NCBI GenBank assembly: GCA_036971475.1
Contig: JBAIZL010000006.1
Location: 65,883,398-65,947,397 of the forward strand
Origin: Prosapia bicincta
Lineage: Eukaryota; Arthropoda; Insecta; Hemiptera; Cercopidae
Direction: 5' to 3'
Length of the DNA: 64,000 bases
Shown here: positions 36,294-49,872 of the stretch, piece after piece
Layout: every line of letters begins with the position of its first letter
How positions within the stretch are numbered: the first letter of the stretch is position 1
Position numbers and translations under genes: made by a program
Notes under the pieces: generated by a model
The model's input: only the letters and a program-made list of their open reading frames with translations
What the model was told of the DNA's origin: nothing
Databases searched by the model: none

Positions 36294-39056
36294 CAGAGCA
36301 TATCGGTAAATTTTAAACTTCAAAATTCTACAAATAATAAGTTTAAAATATACCACGAATTATGTTTTAAGTGTTTTTTAACTTGATTGTTGTGATTGTT
36401 TGATGTACGTATTGTTTAACTCTTCACTTCAAAACGAATAAAATATATTTTCCAAAATTTTCATTCCAAAATAAAAGTCCTGTTAACACATATACTGATA
36501 TTACGACTTCACAGATACACGAATATTACACACAGGTCTTTGCGGCAAGCACAGAAAGCGGATGTTGGAAATTAAATCAAGATTTTAAAATAAAATAGCT
36601 CAAAGAGACCACATCAGGAAAAATAGTTTCAACTTTCAACTAGAATGCTACTTGAAGCATAACAATAACTAGATTTGAAAACTTTATCCAAAGACAAAAA
36701 TTATTTAAAGACATTATGTTTAAGATTCACGAAATTGATTCTACTAGGGCATGACCAGATTATTGAGTATACAAAATATTTAAACATAGATATATAAGTA
36801 GTCAATGAAGAGGAAATGAGTGGAATTAACTGAAAGTTATAGTATTTTGTGCAATACGCATTAATGGTTTAGCAAACTATGAGTACAGCTAGAGGCAAGG
36901 TGGGTTCGCATGCTCGCATTGTGAAGGGTATTTGGTGGTCTTCATTTATCTCTTTTCTATTAGTCCATTAGAGCAATTTTTCAATTACTCTTTACATTTT
37001 TAAATTTCTCATTTGATCTTAAAAAATGCTTAATAAACACCTATTCTACTCACAATTATAAGAAAATGACAACAAATTCCCATGAATTCCTTCTGTGTAA
37101 CTTACGAATTATAACATAAACACAGTTTAGTCATTTTCGCTTCCTTTTATTCCCTCATGACCTGTTTCAGTAAATTATACGTTGTTGCATTTATTTTCTC
37201 ATAATAATGTGCAGAACTCGTGAATGCTAAACATTTTCTTAACTTAAAATTGAAAGTATATTTACAACTTAAAATATCAGAGATTGCTCTAAGTAATGAG
37301 GAGAACGGAGCACACGACACAGGTCAGTTCTAACGCATTGCAGTTATGTGCAAGAAGGGCTACCTGGCGGTTCACACATCCAGTTTGATAAGCTTCTTCT
37401 TCTTCTTGTTTTATGTATTGTTTTATTTATTGTTTTATGTATTCTTCCTGTTTTTAAAGTATCTCAAGTAAGTTGTCGTTCCATCGTTTAATGGCCTACC
37501 CACAGATCGTCACCTTATTAGCGAGTAATCTCTCACTTTTTTCTACTCTTTATTCATGTTGCCCATCTTCATAGTCGTTACACTCCTATCTTCTTTTCGC
37601 CACCCATTCAATAATGTTTTCCACCTCGTATCTTCGTCCTATATCTGTCTTTTTGCTCTCTCCCTGAGCGTTTTATCAGCAAATCTTAAAAGGATTTACT
37701 TATTGTTGCTTTCAGTATTCTCTTTATCTTAGCGGTGTCAGTTCGTGTTTACACAGAACTAGTTATAGATCTAACACCTGCTTTTAATTCTGCTTTGCAT
37801 GTCTCTCTTACATTTATTCGTCCATTTTGAATTATCCTTTTATTTGTTTATTTACATGTTCGTCTCTTTCAGTCTCTAGCTTTCCATTAGGTGAGGCAGT
37901 ATTTGCGTTCCGTTTACTAAACGTATGAGGTAAATGAAGATGGTTTGATCAATAAATTTAAAAAAGGGTTTAGCTTTTCCGAATGCCATCGTATAGACAT
38001 TTTGTGTCTGCTCGCCTTCGCAAATCTCCTACATATAACTACTATATTAACTTTAACAGTTTATCATTGTTATATTTATTTAGATTAAAAGTGTAAGAAC
38101 CGGGTGATACTCGAAGAAGAAGATTAAAATACTACACAAAAGCTGCGTCATTATCGTTTTGCTATTTTGAAACTACACCCTGCACCACTTCAATTAAATT
38201 ATGTATATGACTAAATTGGGTATCAGTATCGCACAAAGTGATAAAATACGGAAAAATCTAAAGAACGTATTTCCATTTCCATCAGGCAGTGAAATGTGAA
38301 CGTCAAACAGTGTCTTAGCCAGAGCAGTTCCGCCTCGTCTTGTCAAAGTATTGCCAATATTTTCAGTGAAAGTTAACCCTCGGAACTGAATTCAAAATAC
38401 ATTTCCCTTGATCTCGCGCGGTAACCCGAACGTCACGGGGTTTAAGGATATTGGAATCAAAGATGCCAATCGCAGAGAGGGGAATCGAATAACCCTCCAC
38501 CGAAAAAGAAAAGTTTATATAATCCTCTGCCTTCATGCGACTCCCATCATATACCTGACGTTTTTGTACATTAGTCAGTCGTGTACGGTATGTTTTTAAA
38601 TAGGTTTGGATGAAGTGAACGTAAGCTATTAGATTTACGTGATAATCATGTACATCAGGAAAACATTTGATACTAATTCTCAACACAGCGTATGACATTA
38701 GAGATTTTATATAGGCTATTAAAAAATAAAAAATAGTCTTACTTGTGTATAAGGTTAGTAAGTGTAAAAAAAGTCATTAATTATGGTTGAATGATCAACA
38801 CTAACTACATAATAGAAGATAAAACGTTATTCACCAGGTCGTATATACGTGTGTCAGTTAGCACAATAGTCGTACTAAATAAATGTAAAGAAAATTAATA
38901 AATATGTATTACGTTAATTAGAACTTAGCTAGTGAGAACAATTAAAAATTGTAATATTTAAACTGTGAACTCTAAATCTCACTACACAATAATTTATTAA
39001 AACAAACACTCGAGTTTAAGGAAACAATCAGAATATTTATGAGTAGTAGCCAAGCA

Positions 39057-39096
39057 CTGACGAAGGCGTCATTGTCGTCGAGACCAGTCTGGTTGT
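39057..39096 (+). ncRNA. hammerhead-like motif, degenerate
   Basis: CUGACGA (39057-39063), one extra A, GGCG pairing with CGUC around a 7-base loop, then GAGACC, loop, GGUU and GUUUUAAUG. ACC/GGU forms a stem III of 3 or 4 bp with a short loop, and U follows as cleavage-site base. GAG in place of GAA breaks a core adenine, and stem I is not evident, so it is probably inactive. AATAAAG follows about 25 bases on, as in the other tails. Confidence 0.35.
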
Positions 39097-41082
39097 TTTA
39101 ATGAACTAGTATGTTTGTTTTAATAAAGTAATATATAGTTAGATTTTGCGTCGACTGTTCTAATTTTACCGTAATAAATATGTATTTTTCATTACATGAA
39201 GCATTTAAGGCGTGAAGATCTATTGCTCTTAATTAATAAATATAGGAAGTCATTGTTATCAACACATTTATAAATGATTTTTTTAAAATTTGTAATATAT
39301 TTGATGATTTACAGTAACATATACCGAACACATAATGTTGGGTTGCAGCGACACAGATCTTCCATACAAATTGTCCCTTGCAGTATCGTAGCCAATAATA
39401 TCTAGAGGAGCGCCGAAGCATGAGATATAATGCATGCGGCTGACAACCCTTTGTTATGAGAGTGAATACAAAGTACTTATGCGGCAAAGAGTGTATCAGT
39501 CAAGTACATTCCACTTCAATATGTAACGTACCTTAGCAGCAACATAGTCCCACATTGTGAAATATTCGATACACGTGTACAGTGGAAATGGTAATTAGTA
39601 AATCAACGTTTATATGAATAAACCAAATTTATTTACTTCCTTTGGTTAAAACTTAAACAATTTCATTAATATAACATAATTAACAGTTAATAATTGTAAT
39701 ATGTAATATTTACAAATTTAAAATATCTTTTATAACCCAATTTGTTTTTACAAATATAAATAATATCTTACGCTCAAACCGATCCGCTCGCTCCATTACA
39801 CTCGTCCTAGTGCCACACGTCTAGTAATGATTTCATAGGTATAAGACTTATTAAAACTTTAGCAGAATTTACATAAAATATGCAGTATTACATAGTCATA
39901 CAAAAAATCCACACTATAAAAATATGTATGTGTACATCCTCAAAAGTGCTACTTCGTTTTTAGTTGTCTTAACGTTTTTTTTAATCAAGCGTGTTTAATA
40001 AAACTACATATTATTATAATCAATTTATTAATGAGTTTATTTCAGTATTATATTAATTTTCTAAGATTTGTTTTACATCGAAAAAATTCATTTAATTTTT
40101 ATATGTAAAAGTTAAATATATATTTATTTCGTAAACGGTCGTGAAATGGCCATTTGCTCTTGTTAAAACATCTTGTCTAAGAAAACATATCTGAAGGAAA
40201 TGTAAAAAAAATGTTTTTAAAACAGAAATTATACCCAATTTAGTTTCGTTTGTTGTTTAACAAAATTGTTTTTTATCTCTAATCTATAACATAAAATTTG
40301 AAAGTTGTATGTCATCCATAAATATTTAACAGTTAAAATCACCACATATTTCTTCAAAATATTTTTCCTGAAGCGTGTGTGGTGATAAGCATTTTCCTCT
40401 GTAGTTTTACAATTGAGAAAAATAGGTTCCTTAATATATTAAATACGATAATTTAATTTATAAAATATACCAAAATACAATTTTTGCACTAGAGATTTCA
40501 CACAATGTTACCACGTACTGCGCCCTATACGGTATAAGATTTCCGTTGAAAATGTACACATAGATGGCGAAACATCGAACAATTCATCCTTAAAAACAAC
40601 GGGAAAGAGTTTTCTGTAATTATGTACACAAATGGACATGAAACATTTATTCTGAGTACAGTACCACTCCATAAATGGTCACTGTATTTATATATATATT
40701 TATATAATTTATGTTCATAAATAATACACAACAAATCTATTTACATAGTTATACACATGGTGAGTTGGTAACTTTAAAAATTAGAGTCGTAAAACGACAT
40801 AAAAATCTATTATTCCTTTCTCTAATCACACCAACCATTAACGTTCTTTTTGTTTCAGTATTTTTTTTAAAACATTGTTCACTAAATATTCAAAACTATA
40901 TATTTTTTAAAGTTTTATTAACAAAAAACTGTTGTGGCCCTGTTGTGTTTTTATTTAAAATAAACATATAATATCATAGGTAATTTATTATTGATATGGG
41001 TTGTAACACTTTATTAGGGAGTAAGAACTAATTATTGAAAAGTGTCACGATTTGTTTAAAATATAATCTAGAAGTTTCAATT

Positions 41083-41110
41083 CTATATATATATATATAT
41101 ATATATATTA
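41083..41110. repeat. (TA)n microsatellite
   Basis: Simple repeat. Confidence 0.95.
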
Positions 41111-41775
41111 GACTATTGTTGTGACAAATATTTTACCCACTTTGGTTTTTACATAACTATCCAGTTGCACCGGATATACTGAAATGATAGTATTATATAA
41201 AATTGTTAGTAAGATACTTGTTTTATATTAATCTTTATATTTGTTTATTTTTTAAATTTTGTTAAATCTGAAAAAAACTATTGGAAAAATTTGTAAAATA
41301 CAAATAGCGTTTTAAAAACGTTTATGTAATATTGAACCAGTCCGTACAATAAGTGTTTAACTTGAGCCTATACATACATATGGAAAATATTTATATATCT
41401 TATGATACATAAATAAATTAAATTCAAAAAGAATTTGGAGAATAAAAAATATATACTCTCCAAAATATTTTATAATAAAAAAATCTAATAAAATAATGTG
41501 TAAAGCGTAACTTTAAAGTTAACATTTCAATCTACATGGACTAAATATTTTAAAATCACAATGAATTTGATGGTAAATAACGTTTACAAAGCCTTTGGAA
41601 CAATTTAGGATTTTTCTTCTCATAATAATAATTTTTTTAATTGTTTCTAAATATTCAAATGGTAATATCACCATCAAAAATGTAATATTCGAATAAGGTA
41701 TAATCATTATTTTTCACGAAATTTGGGACGAAATAAGATTATTCGTATACAATACTTGTAGGATGTGAAACTGTG

Positions 41776-41815
41776 GTGTATATATATGTATATATACATA
41801 TATGTATGTGTGTGT

Positions 41816-41856
<41 letters not shown>

Positions 41857-41875
41857 TGTGTATGTGTGTGTGTGT

Positions 41876-41910
<35 letters not shown>

Positions 41911-41992
41911 GTGTGTGTATGTGTGTATGTGTGTGTATGTGTGTGCGCGCGCGCATGTGTGTGTGTGCGCGCGCGTGTGCGTGCGTGTGTTT
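41776..41992. repeat. (TG)n microsatellite with TATG and GCGC interruptions
   Basis: Long alternating purine-pyrimidine tract, including GTGCGCGCGCGCATG, of the kind that can adopt Z-DNA. Confidence 0.95.
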
Positions 41993-44639
41993 TACAAGTT
42001 TTATTTATTGTCTATATATGATTTATTCTTATTTAAAAATGTTATTATCATTGCGACACTAATGTAAGTTAACAGTAGTAAGTTGTTTTTTATTATGTTT
42101 AAAAAGTTTTTTTAACCTCTCTGACTACTTTTATATACAATATTTAAATAATAAAAAGTTGAAACAAAACGAACACAAACCGAAACTGAGCTTTATGTTA
42201 ATGGTATTTTAAAGGTTTACGTTTACAATTGTGACATTGAGTTATTAAAGCACTTAAACTATCAAAGTAAGAGTTAACTATCTGTTGAGCGTTTTCACAC
42301 CAACTCCACATAACGAACGGAACAAATATGTGTTCCCAGAGTAATTGAAATCGTCTATATTTGTAACTGTGCGATGCACAAAGTAAATAACCTAACTTGC
42401 TGTCGCTAGCTCTCGACCGTCCATTGTTACCGCAGGTGGTGGTTTCATAGGCCGGGAACTCGCTTTGAAGTTATGGTACTTGCAATCGTGGAATATCGCG
42501 GTATTTAGGGCTGTGGCCAGGTGTGCTTTGACGCCTAACGAGTTAATTAAAACCCACTCAATTGTTCTATATATTGGAAAAATTTTTGACCAAAAATTAA
42601 AAAAAAATATTTTAGTGTTAATCAGAAAATTTAGTATAGCTCCTTTGATGAGTGAAGAAATTAAAATCTTGAAATGTACATTTAAAAGGGTTGTACTAAT
42701 CAAGTTTTAATGTTTAAACTAAAACCTATATAAGAGACTACAATGTGTTCAGACCACTTGAATACCTTTAAATCTTATTTCTGAAAAAAACTTAGAATTT
42801 CTTAAAAAACATCTTTAACAGAACTAGACTCAGAAGAGTGATGTTTTCATCACTCTTGTCTCAAGCAATCGATAATATATTAGTTGAAAATTATAAATTT
42901 CAAAAATGTCTTACAATTTCATAACGTATTGTATTAAATTTTTGTATTACATATTATCCTATTTGTTGTGACTTAAACACATCCTTGTAAAACCCATAAG
43001 AAACTAGTACTTACAAAAACAACTTTAATTCAAGCCATCTTACATTACATATCATGGCAACCTCAATCATTTGAATATTTTCATTTCTTCCGTAATATTT
43101 AGTAACCTTATTAGAATCGAAATTGTATTGATTCTTGAATTTAAGGTATTTAAGGTTCTTGTTATGTTTTACTAAACCAAGTAATTTAAACCAAATCTGA
43201 CATGGGCCATTTAATGTCAAATAAACCATTACTTTGAACCTTATAGTTTTTTACGTTTTAGCAATATTTGCACAATGTTTCTATCTAAAAAAATATGTAA
43301 AAATACATATTTTCAGAACTTTTTGAATTGGTGTTTTTGAGTAGGAAATTGATTAATGTTGGAAATATTATAAAATTCACCGTACTTTGATATATTTAAA
43401 AAAATGTAGCTAGAAACTGTTTTACATGGAAAGTTGAAATGTATGTTATCTTGATCAGTTGTTTATATTCTTTAATTGGATATTTCCAGTGCAGTAGTAA
43501 AATTTACTGTTTATTTAGAGTTCAATAATTAACGTGTTTTAAAAATTCAAAAACTTTTTAAAACACTCTTATATTTTTTTAAAATAAAGCATATGTATTG
43601 GTCTTAACGAGGAAAACGGAAAGTTTTAAGGTGGAGAAGTTATAGGGTTCTGGGATAAAAATTGTTAAGATTATTTCACTAGTTTAAACTAGTCTAGTTT
43701 TGCCTGAGCCTGAATTAGGTTGTCTGGTTGAAAAGTACAGACAACTGAATAGTTTTTAGAGCTAGAGCTGTTTAAATGTATCAAAACAAGATAAGTTTTG
43801 TATAAGTGTGAAACGTTTATCTAAAACTATAGGGTTCAAATTATTTTTTATTAGTGGAAAAAAACGATTAAAAATGTTTGGATTAGCGTTAAGAAATGTT
43901 AATAACGCCTTTCTACTTAAACTCATTAAAAGATAATTCACTCAAATTATCAGAAGTGGTTTTATTACTTACTAAACATAAATTGAATGATTAAAAATTT
44001 AATAACATTTTAAAATTCATTAAAGTTACCAAACAAATTTTGACGTTGAAAAAACTGGCTTCTTTGGAAAAATCTGGAACTAAGTTCCTCGGTTTTTGGT
44101 TTGTATTTAATTAAAGTTTACATTGTTATTGTCTAATGAAAGGTCAACAAATGTTTTAAGTAAATTTGGTTTTATGAAACCTTTTGGAAACTAATTTAAA
44201 TAACGTAATATGTAAGCCATTGCCTTATCATACATGAAAAAAATTCCCGTTCTTCGTAACCAGATTTTTCTTCTCTTCACTTTACCCATGCCAGAGCACG
44301 TTAGTGATGTCTTGTACAATATTTTGCAGAAACCTGCGTCTATAAACGAGATATTATTAACACTTTTCATGTATAGTAAATTTTCTTATGATTTTCTAAA
44401 TGCATTTATTTTTTATTTACAAATTCTTTACAGTAATTTACAACGTATTAGAAAAGCAATTCCGCAGTGTTTGGATTTAAAAAAAAAGACAATAATGTTG
44501 GAGTCCGAACAAAGCAACAATAGCGCATCAAGAGGCCAGTGATTTGAATGCCGAATATCTGAGGCGCGTTACTACTCCTGCGGAAAGGCTCTTCTAAACC
44601 CTGTAATTTTCAGGTGTTTTCAAATTAAATAAAATAACT

Positions 44640-44645
44640 TTTATT
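44640..44645 (-). promoter_or_regulatory. candidate poly(A) signal for the dpr-like gene
   Basis: Reading the minus strand downstream of the dpr stop codon, this is the first AATAAA I see, about 260 bases past the stop. The 3' UTR would then be short. Insect neuronal genes often use distal signals, so the real 3' end may lie further on; several other AATAAA hexamers occur below this position in the AT-rich sequence. Confidence 0.35.
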
Positions 44646-44904
44646 ATCACATATACAGATGCCTAAATATGTTACTGAAATACTACCGCATACGAAGCCA
44701 AATATACAGTATAATATAAACGTGGCTGCAAAATATGATAAGTTACTGTATTCAAAGTAAATATGTTTTTACAATATGCGATACTCTCAATCAGGTGCTC
44801 ACGTGTTTACGTAAAACACGTGTCTGCACTGTCCATAGCACATTTATAGGTCCATGAGTCACTTAATGAGCAAACTATGTTATTCACACTTAGCGGGATG
44901 AGGC

Positions 44905-45080
44905 TCATGTGAAGTGGAGCGTCAAGTGACTGATTAGGGATATAACAACGACGGCAAGCGCTGCTGAACGACGGGAGAAACATGAACTAAGTCCGAGTCC
45001 GGCAGATAGAGGTCCCCACCATCGACCAGGGATCGGCGAGGCGGAGTTCTTGCCACGTTGCATGGCGGCTGGGTGCTCTC
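44905..45080 (-). CDS. dpr: Dpr-family protein, terminal exon with stop and GPI-type tail
   Basis: Last coding exon. On the minus strand a TTTTGTTCCAG acceptor is followed by GAGAGCACCC. The first two bases complete the Gly codon begun at the end of the Ig2 exon, giving HVLN-GEHPAAMQRGK. LNGEHPAAM is a well-known conserved Dpr junction, which confirms that this exon splices to 50410-50709 across a 5,329-bp intron. The remaining 57 codons run through a polar linker with RWWG to a hydrophobic C-terminus (about 19 residues, SAALAVVVISLISHL onward) and a TGA stop. There is no cytoplasmic tail after the hydrophobic segment, which fits a GPI-anchor signal better than a transmembrane helix. The three exons together give 228 residues of the protein. 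The exact omega site is not determined. Confidence 0.93.
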
Positions 45081-45652
45081 CTGGAACAAAAGGCAATTGA
45101 CGAAGATATTTGAAACAGAAACATTACAAGTAGGAAATTATATATTACAATAAATAAAATACCTATGAAGGTATTGAGAATGTCTGATAACAACTTTTTT
45201 TAATCTAACATTTTTTACTATACCAGACGTAACACTACAAAGGTTAACAAAATAATATCTAAATGAAGCACTTTTAACCACTATTCTTAGCTCTCTAATG
45301 CATGCAAAAAATGAACTTGAGTGCCTAATATATTGAGTACGAGTGGATATATCAGGAGCGAGTTCGGTTTCATTGTTTAAAATGTTCGAACGTTCGTGAA
45401 AAATAAGTAGCCTTATCTGTAAATAAAATACTGTATTACTTTTTTTTCTTTAGCTTAGTTTGGCTACGCGTCAACGATAATCTAAGAGATATAATTGCCT
45501 ATACAGTGCCTTGTTTAGCTATTTTGGAGTACAGTATAAAAAAACATGTTGAGCAAGTTGTCACTAAGCTTTATTATTACTGATTTTCTGTTTATAAGTA
45601 TTTTTTCAGGAAAAACTTTTAAAAAACTAACGTTAAAAATAAACCCATTGCA

Positions 45653-45673
45653 TTATACACACACACACACACC

Positions 45674-45722
<49 letters not shown>
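45653..45722. repeat. (CA)n(TA)n microsatellite in dpr intron
   Basis: CA run followed by TA run. Confidence 0.95.
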
Positions 45723-45725
<3 letters not shown>

Positions 45726-48249
45726 TAAACATATGCTAGATTATTTACAAGAGGGGAAATTATACAAGAGCTTATTGTTTGTTTCCTGAATTCTTATTGT
45801 TATTTTTCTGTACAATTTTGATTCTCTATATTTTTTCAAAGTTTAAAAGGAAATAAAACTGCATTTCAATATTTTTTTTTTTTTATGCATTTCTATATAA
45901 AGATCTCGTATAATATTTTTTTGTAGTTTATTTTAGTGATAATATTTTTTTTTGAAATAAGGTAAAATATATTGTTGCTTCATTTTGTAATAATGGTTTT
46001 CAAAAATAAAGAGTTTTACGCATTTACCATAGCTTATGTTGTGCATAAATAAAGGAATTTGGTGGTGGATGAACTGTCAGTTCTTCATAAACCACATTTT
46101 TAGTAAGGAAAGGAGAAAAACAAACAAACCAGAGGAGTCTCTGATTTTCCCGTTGGTTTGAGCCGTAAATAGGCGTGCTCTTTAGGAACATTTGAAACCA
46201 AAGATGTTTGACTTTTATGTCCCAAACAACTGGAGAACAAATTAAAACTCAGACGTAGAATGAGCTACTAAATACTCTAACATGGGTAGTGCAAATTACT
46301 ATGGCTCTCTGTGTTCCAGTGATATATATACATAATCTATCAGTAAAATATTGGTACTCCAAAAAAACAACAAAAATAGAAAATAAAAAATGATATTAGA
46401 ATTTATTGACTTCAGAGTGTTAATCAGAAACCGAAATGAATAAAGTATAATATTAATACCTTGACTTTTACAAGTACCTGCCATTTGCGGTTTCGGCTAG
46501 ATGAAGGTTGAAGGATTTCGTAGTGATTTCGCTATTCACATGTGTACATTATTGATCGGTTTCCAGAACAACAGCCTAGGATGGATAACTAACATACATT
46601 GTAATGCTTCTGAGTTGATTTATACGTTTTTGATGTGAAGTAAACGCATTTTATAATGTGTACTAAACGTGAATCGGTCAAGCAATATAAATAATGTTTA
46701 TTATAAGCATTATTACTATTAAAAGCATTTATTACATAAACTATTTATAAAAAATATTATGTGATATTTATAAGTTATAAGAAGCTTGAGCATAAATTTG
46801 TAAGTATCAGTTCTTAATATTTAATATTTTCCAAATTTCGCTAAAGAGATTAATGAAATAACATAATCATATAGTTTTACAAGATTGAATATTTCATGTC
46901 AAAAATCATTATGTTTGAAATGTATAGCATAGTATAGAACTACAAGAGCATGAAATATAAACAAAAAATTTGAAAGTCAATTACTACTCAGGTCAACAAA
47001 AAAAAAAGAATTATTTTAGTTACTACTAAATGAATAATTACAATTTTTATAAATAAAGTAACATAACCAATGCGTTAAAACAGCTGTTCTACCACTCAAC
47101 CAATACCATGAAATCAGCTGTTTTATGAAATCATATGTTATCACTTATTTTAATCGAAATGGGGCTAAATAACTATATTGTATACCTTGTGTTTTTTGTG
47201 ATATCTTTTTCTCCCATTACATCTAAAATTAGCTTATTAAATTTAGGAAATGAATGATTATTTGAAAATACTCTATTATCATAAAATGGCATTCATTACA
47301 ACATACAATAAATAAACTTATTATCTAACAAGATATTAACTATTGAAAATTTGATTCAGATATGTATATGGATAGTGTGGACTAATGGGAGGAATTCAGT
47401 AAGAAAATAAAGAGAAAATGAGACAATTTATTATGTTGTGTAAGTTATATTTTCGCAACCATTTTACTATAACATGTCTGTAAAATATTTAATTTGTTTT
47501 ATGTTTTCGCTTGCTTCGTCGTCTGACGCCAATTTATGTGTTTACCCGAAAACACGGGGACACTCAAACCCTACTGCACCGACTGTGTCGGAGATGATTA
47601 ATAAAATTAGATTAGGTTTTTTTTTGTTTTTGACTTTTATTAACATTTCACTTGATTATGCCTTTTGCAGGGAAGAGGAGTCGAATGCTCAGCAAGCTTA
47701 ATTTAACTACGAAGTAAACAAGATCCTCTCCCCGTTTGGTTGACAATTTTCCCGACAGACAGCGCTGGATGTAATTTAGTTTCCGTGAAATGTATTTCAG
47801 CGCCTAACGCAGCGCAGATTTTACGGCGTAGTAATTCGTACGGACGCTTTATTCAGTTAACGCCATCTTGTTGTGGTGGGATTTATTCGCGAGAAAACTG
47901 TTTGCAAAGTGAATGTAGTACGATCGATCAGCCAGATTGGTCGTTAAAAAAAAATTGTACATCTGTATTTGAATAATAAATTTACTGTAGACAACTCTAC
48001 ACAGATGTATTTGAATATTAAATCACGTGGAAATAACAAGAATTCCAAAACATACCAGACGAAACCGAAGTATTTTTCGACGTAAAGTAAATTTGACTCA
48101 AAGGGAATACCTTGATGGTTACTTTATCTCCTTCTGTTTTTACAGGGTTGAACAGCACGACACAACATTTTAACACTTCACTACCAGTATCTTTGCACTA
48201 CACAGTAAACTTATTCTAACAAACACAAACGAAATCGCGGAACAGCTTA

Positions 48250-48542
48250 TGTACAGTGCATGAGGTTTAACCGTGTCTCTGACCTTGAGATCGCTATGGT
48301 AGACTGGGCTACAGTGCGGGGTTAAACCTAACACTTCAGAAAACATCAGTGTCGTGTTTAAAGTCTAAACAGGTCTAATTAATAGTTTGACGTAGACATG
48401 ATCTTTAAATGTGTTGCTCTGCTTCTGCAAAGAAAGACGTATATGCAGACACGATATATGTATTGTATATTGTTTTCAGTTAGGCTATTAGTCAAATGCT
48501 AGAGCAGAACTAGGGACATCGTTAAACCTCACGCACTGTACA
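48250..48542. mobile_element. MITE-like element with about 28-bp terminal inverted repeats
   Basis: The left end reads TGTACAGTGCATGAGGTTTA and the right end, in reverse complement, TGTACAGTGCGTGAGGTTTA, with weaker match for several more bases. The 293-bp body has no open frame and holds an internal related piece, CTACAGTGCGGGGTTAAACC, near 48310. I see no clear target-site duplication, so the superfamily is unassigned. It lies in the dpr intron. Confidence 0.65.
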
Positions 48543-49490
48543 GTGCGGCCGGACCCCGTGGTGACAGTGTGACGGGCTAACGTCATCGCGCTCTTAACCC
48601 TTCCACAACCTCATGGAGTGTCTACAACGGTACCACCTTGTATTCTACCCGCCTTGCACTAATATGACCTTCACATTTACAGGTTGTACACTGTAAGGGA
48701 AAAATATTAGGTATAAACATTATACAATCTCGGCCAAATTACTGAGCTATTTTTATTTGTACCACCCTGTATCGATATATCCTAATACTTTGTAAATATA
48801 TTTTAAAATAGCTCTATATTGATGTAGTGAGGTAATTTCTCAAAACTTACACAACAAACAAGAATGTTCCAAAATCAAGGTTTTGGTTATATGGCGGTTT
48901 TACGTAAGATTGAGCTTTGTACACTTAAAGTCACTTTGTTGTTGTCCATCACTCAGGTGGACGCGCGTATTAATATTGCAGGTATAGTTGCGTTAATAAC
49001 CATTGGCCTCCGCCGCCATTTTGCTTTAACGTTTAAACTGCGTATTTGTAATAGTACATTCTTAGTATTATTTTCCAACCTGAATATAAATAAATATTCT
49101 AAAATTGCTCACAGATAAGTTGAAAGGACATGTATAGGCTTTAGAGTATCCTGAATGTTTTGTTGTTCAGAAGCAAAAAGATGATTTAGTTCCGTAGTGT
49201 CTTCTAACAATGATAAGGCTGATATATTTTCGGAAATATTTTGATTTAGTTTCATTCTTCTTCAACACTACTATCATATATGGAATAAACTTTAAAGAGT
49301 CTATCTTCAACTTCATAATGGACGTCATGATCATCGTCACCACAAGACCAACTTTCAGGCTCATTTAGTAGCAGTATTTGATACAATTTACTTTCCACCA
49401 ATATCTTATTATTATAAAAAACATTTATGTACAAAACAATACTAAATACTTATCATTAAATTCCATATATTAGCTCACACTCTCCTGATT

Positions 49491-49491
<1 letters not shown>

Positions 49492-49548
<57 letters not shown>

Positions 49549-49703
49549 AGATCAAATAATATACACAAATACAGGAATATTTAATTTATTGAACAATAAA
49601 CTAGTTATTGTTGAGTTAGTTTATTGTTCAATAAATTAAATATTCCTGTATTTGTGTATATTATTTGATCTTAAAAATATTCTAACAGGAAAACACATTT
49701 GAT

Positions 49704-49736
<33 letters not shown>
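49492..49736. repeat. two (TA)n runs around the 49.5-kb hairpin
   Basis: 49492-49544 directly abuts the left arm; 49707-49736 lies beyond the right arm. Confidence 0.93.
49545..49675. repeat. perfect hairpin, 59-bp arms, 13-nt loop
   Basis: Left arm 49545-49603 (TTTAAGATCAAATAATATAC onward) and right arm 49617-49675 are exact reverse complements; the loop is 49604-49616. A (TA)n run ends at the left edge and another lies 30 bp beyond the right edge. It is inside the 5.3-kb dpr intron. No coding content. Confidence 0.93.
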
Positions 49737-49740
<4 letters not shown>

Positions 49741-49811
49741 ATATATTGTACAAATAATCAATCCTTAATGAAACACATTTTTATTCACCCAATCACGATC
49801 AAAAAATTTTT

Positions 49812-49872
49812 TAAACTATAGTGGATGACAATTGATGTCAGTATAGTTTTTTTCAAATATTTATTCAATAAT
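49812..49872 (-). repeat. copy of the SINE-like 3' tail
   Basis: In reverse complement this reads ATTATTGAATAAATATTTGA, then an AACTATACTGACATCAATTG stretch and TCATCCACTATAG, matching 62102-62163 with scattered differences. The sequence beyond it (to about 49960, containing GTCGCACTGGCCATTGCGAC) differs from the other copy. Confidence 0.6.

Larger units (their letters stand above)
35061..44639. other. no gene recognised
   Basis: Open frames of up to 111 codons (minus strand 38363-38698) and 103 codons (minus 42392-42703) have no recognisable domain or splice context. Less AT-rich patches lie at about 38290-38550 and 42390-42545. A perfect 10-bp stem with a TTTT loop (AAGAGTGATG, 42834-42857) stands out within AT-rich sequence. 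Confidence 0.55.

Noticed and set aside
38363..38698. 111-codon minus-strand frame
   Set aside because: No recognisable domain and no splice or gene context; overlaps a less AT-rich patch that may be an old repeat.
42392..42703. 103-codon minus-strand frame
   Set aside because: Only the last third lies in a GC-richer patch; no domain recognised, and the rest is AT-driven.
44234..44542. 102-codon plus-strand frame downstream of dpr
   Set aside because: Hydrophobic, low-information translation with no family resemblance; probably chance.
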